Source: Ettlia oleoabundans
Lineage: Eukaryota > Chlorophyta > Chlorophyceae > Chlamydomonadales
Assembly: GCA_019693395.1 (NCBI GenBank)
Contig: JAAMXP010000445.1
Coordinates: forward strand, 1 to 64,000
Direction of reading: 5' to 3'
DNA length: 64,000 bases
Below, in pieces: positions 61,588-64,000 of the stretch. Position numbers and translations under genes: made by a program. A model generated the notes under the pieces. That model was not told the origin of the DNA. It was given only the letters and a program-made list of their open reading frames with translations, and searched no databases. Every line of letters starts with the position of its first letter. Positions within the stretch are counted from its first letter, which is position 1.

Positions 61588-64000
61588 CTACAGCTGGTCC
61601 AGGTGCACGCTGCCTTGGTCCAGCATGGCCCTGAGCTGAAGGTAGGGGTTGGCCAGAAGCTTCTCATCGTTGGCAGACTGCGCCCGGGCTACCACGCCAC
61701 GCAGGGCCCTCCTGCATGGGCGGTATGGCGGCCAGCAGCGCATGGTTCCAGGCAGTGACGGGATTAGAGGGCTGGCAAAGGACAACAGGCATGTGATCTG
61801 GCGGGCTGGTGTAGAGAGGCTGCAGGCGAGACAGGAAATCACAGTGACAGGAGAACCTGCACTGCTATTGGTTGGAGCACTGAAACGTGGAGTGGACTGG
61901 TTGCAAACTTCTCGCAATAGCACAAACAAAGGCCCAAACCGCCAACCGACATACGGTTCCACAACACCCTAACCCCTGCCCGCCTGGCGCCGCACCCATT
62001 ATGCCGCACAGAACACACCTGTACTGCAGGGGCTGCTGCAGCATGAGCTGGCGCAGCACAAAGACGGCGGCGTAGTGCCGTACTCGCACATCTGGCTCGC
62101 CCAGCAGAGCGGTGAAGAAAGCGGCGCCACCTAGTGCACGCAGCGCTGCCGCGTCGTGCGCGCACCGCCCCATGAGAAGCAGCAGCACAGCGGCACGCGC
62201 ATCCCACAGCGGACGGTCGGACTGTAAAGGACAGGGTGGGCTGGGAGAAAGGATCGGGCTTGACAGCAGTTGACAGCAGATGGCCTTGCCCAAACCAACA
62301 GAGTGCGTGATGCCAGGCATACACGATGCAGTGTTGTTGAACCAGCAAGGTCAGCTGTGGGAAGCAGCGCTAAACGCCAGCAAGATCACACACCACCTAA
62401 CTCAGCTGCTAAGCCAGCAACCACCCAGCCGCCAAGCCAGCGCGTTCTGTTACCTGCACTGCTGCCTTGACGCCCAGGGCCTCGTCCGCTGCCCGCGTGA
62501 GGCGAGCGGCAGAGGCCCCCGCCCCCGCCGCTGACAACGCATCGTACTGCAGGTTGGTGCTGTCGGGCCGCAGGTCCTCAAACAGAGTGCGCAGCAGCAG
62601 AGGCGGCATGAGGCGTAGTAGTTCCTGCAGGAGTTGGAGAAACAAAGCACACAAACGAAAAAGAACGCGGGGGTGGGCAAACAGGTGAACCAACAAGGCA
62701 AAGCTGCTGGGCAGTCAAACTGGCTGGAAGGCCCAAATGAGCACATGCTGGTCAAGCAGAACACAATCTTTCTTCACCCACGAGGAGGCAAAACAGGAAC
62801 GGATCCTCCCAGAAGCCTCCACATACGACGGGTGAGGTACAGTACTGAGTCAGTGCTGCGGATGAGCCACTGCCAACGCCCATCCACCAGGCCAGCCAGA
62901 GGATAACCAACCTGGGGCACCATTCCCATTCCATTGAGGAAGCTCCATAGCATGGTGGCACCTGCCTCCCCTGCTGCACCCGCCTGCTCCAACTGATCCG
63001 CTGCGCTGCCGCCTTCTCCCACTGCTGCCCGGGACACCGACCCCATCACATCTGCTGCCGTGACGGCGGCAGCCTCGCCTGCACCTTGCATGCGATCCAG
63101 GCTGGCAACTCTGGGGGTGACGGGCCCCTGGTCCTGCTTGCCGGTTGTCGCTGCCGCAGCTGCAGCCTGCAAAGCCGCAAGATTGGGCGACACGGGGCGC
63201 TGTGGCAGGCCGCCAGGTGACAGCATGCCTCCAGCCACGGCCGGGCTGCTGCCAGAAGAGGCAGGCAGTTGCAGCGGAGCAGGCGTCTGTATCGCTAGGC
63301 GGTGCTGCGTGCCGGGCCGTGAGGGACCTGGGGAGACCACAGGCGTGCCAGGGCCCTGCTGGCCATTGGAGGCCTGCGCAGCGCCGCTACTGCTGCTGCT
63401 GCCGCTGCGAGGCTGGCTGGGGGGAGTAAGAGTGAAGGCCAGCAGCAGCTGTGTGGCGTGCAGCATGGCGGCCTGGCGGGCCTCCTGTGGCGCCTGAAGC
63501 AGCCACTCCACCGCCAGAGAGAGTGTGGAAATGACCGCCTCGGCGCAGTTGAGAGTCTGTAGACCAGGGGGCAGCAAGGAAGGGAAGTCAGGGCAGGACA
63601 GGGCTGTACCAGGGCGCAAAAGTGTCCTCGCCCCGGTTTAAAGCGAGTCTTCAAGGAGCGAGCAGCAACAATCATACCACAACCCCAATGTGGCAGGACC
63701 TCCCAGAATTGCCTCATTGCTGTTCATCAATGCTGCACGGAAAGGGTTGCACAGCACTCAGGATGCCGCTCACCCGCCAGCCGCCTGATGTGAGATCAAA
63801 GGGAGAGCTGTCTGCACTCTTGAGGGAGGCATCATCAGACTGGTCCGCCCTCACTGCCGATGTGTCAACCTCCGCCAAGCTGTCACGGGAGGTGCCAGCC
63901 TGCGACAGCCGCCTTGCCAGCTGCCTCTGTGGCCCGCCGCTGCTGAGCGGCTGCGTTGCGGCAGCGGCCAAGCGAGATGCGGAGCCTGCCTGGCGCAAGC
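61588..64000 (-). CDS. Unrecognised helical-repeat (ARM/HEAT-like) protein, 5' partial
   Basis: I do not recognise this family. Minus-strand exons visible: about 63998-63714, 63558-62827, 62626-62451, 62223-62014, 61711-61588. The N-terminal visible part is Ser-rich and polar (SLAEVDTSAVRADQSDDASL). The next exon carries helical segments (NCAEAVISTLSLAVEWLLQA, AAMLHATQLLLAFTL). A long low-complexity Pro/Ser/Ala stretch follows, then MLWSFLNGMGMVPQVGYP. The C-terminal exons read LLRLMPPLLLRTLFEDLRPD, then ALGGAAFFTALLGEPDVRV, HYAAVFVLRQLMLQQPLQYR and NDEKLLANPYLQLRAMLDQ. The amphipathic helices with repeated Leu and Ala look like ARM or HEAT repeats, and the C-terminal block looks conserved. 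The gene continues beyond 64000, so its N terminus is unseen. Confidence 0.6.

Overview
The window is nuclear DNA of a green alga. Trebouxiophyceae, probably the Chlorella clade, is my best guess. It is GC-rich. Its genes are split by many short introns (roughly 60-350 bases) with GT donors and CTGCAG-type acceptors. The homologues are plant or algal in kind: an Alfin-like PHD protein, a golgin-84 and an intron-rich DNase II. There is no sign of bacterial or viral DNA. All gene calls were made by reading translated exons and checking splice sites and phases by eye; no database was searched.

Layout. 343-4027 (+) golgin-84, 5' end outside the window. 4818-6691 (+) Alfin-like PHD protein. 7347-8604 (+) KEOPS subunit Cgi121/TPRKB. 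9128-11210 (-) ALG10 glucosyltransferase. 11573-13817 (+) ZNF830-like protein without its zinc finger. 14653-17334 (+) MTHFSD-like protein with an RGG-type tail. 17335-19446 no recognisable gene. 19447-21620 (+) secreted Mn superoxide dismutase with a cysteine-bearing insertion. 22371-25075 (-) alpha/beta hydrolase. 25016-28789 (-) unrecognised coiled-coil protein with five exon-sized repeats, possibly fused to the hydrolase. 29246-32482 (+) ERGIC3/Erv46. 33477-37924 (-) RuvB-like 2 (reptin). 38196-39574 (+) HMG-box protein. 40534-43295 gene remnant with an 839-base-offset duplication. 43296-48901 (+) papain-family protease of the 26/29-kDa type. 49654-50935 (-) secreted proline- and cysteine-rich protein. 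51121-51814 (+) small membrane protein with a 64-base exon duplication. 52117-56763 (-) DNAJC7/TPR2 co-chaperone. 57238-61100 (+) DNase II, frameshifted, with a Cys-rich tail. 61588-64000 (-) unrecognised helical-repeat protein, 5' end outside the window.

Most genes are housekeeping. Four belong to the secretory pathway (golgin-84, ALG10, ERGIC3, and the secreted SOD and protease as cargo). Four act in the nucleus or in RNA biology (Alfin-like, ZNF830-like, reptin, HMGB). Two are folding or tRNA-modification helpers (DNAJC7, Cgi121). There is no operon-like arrangement. Five neighbouring pairs are divergent and share short 5' intergenic stretches of about 185-475 bases.

The less ordinary signals are the one-repeat-per-exon protein at 25-29 kb, the Cys-cluster tail behind a damaged DNase II at 57-61 kb, the cysteine insertion in the SOD, a Zn-ligand substitution in the Alfin PHD finger, loss of the ZNF830 zinc finger, four GC-AG introns, and an inverted pair of dispersed repeats.
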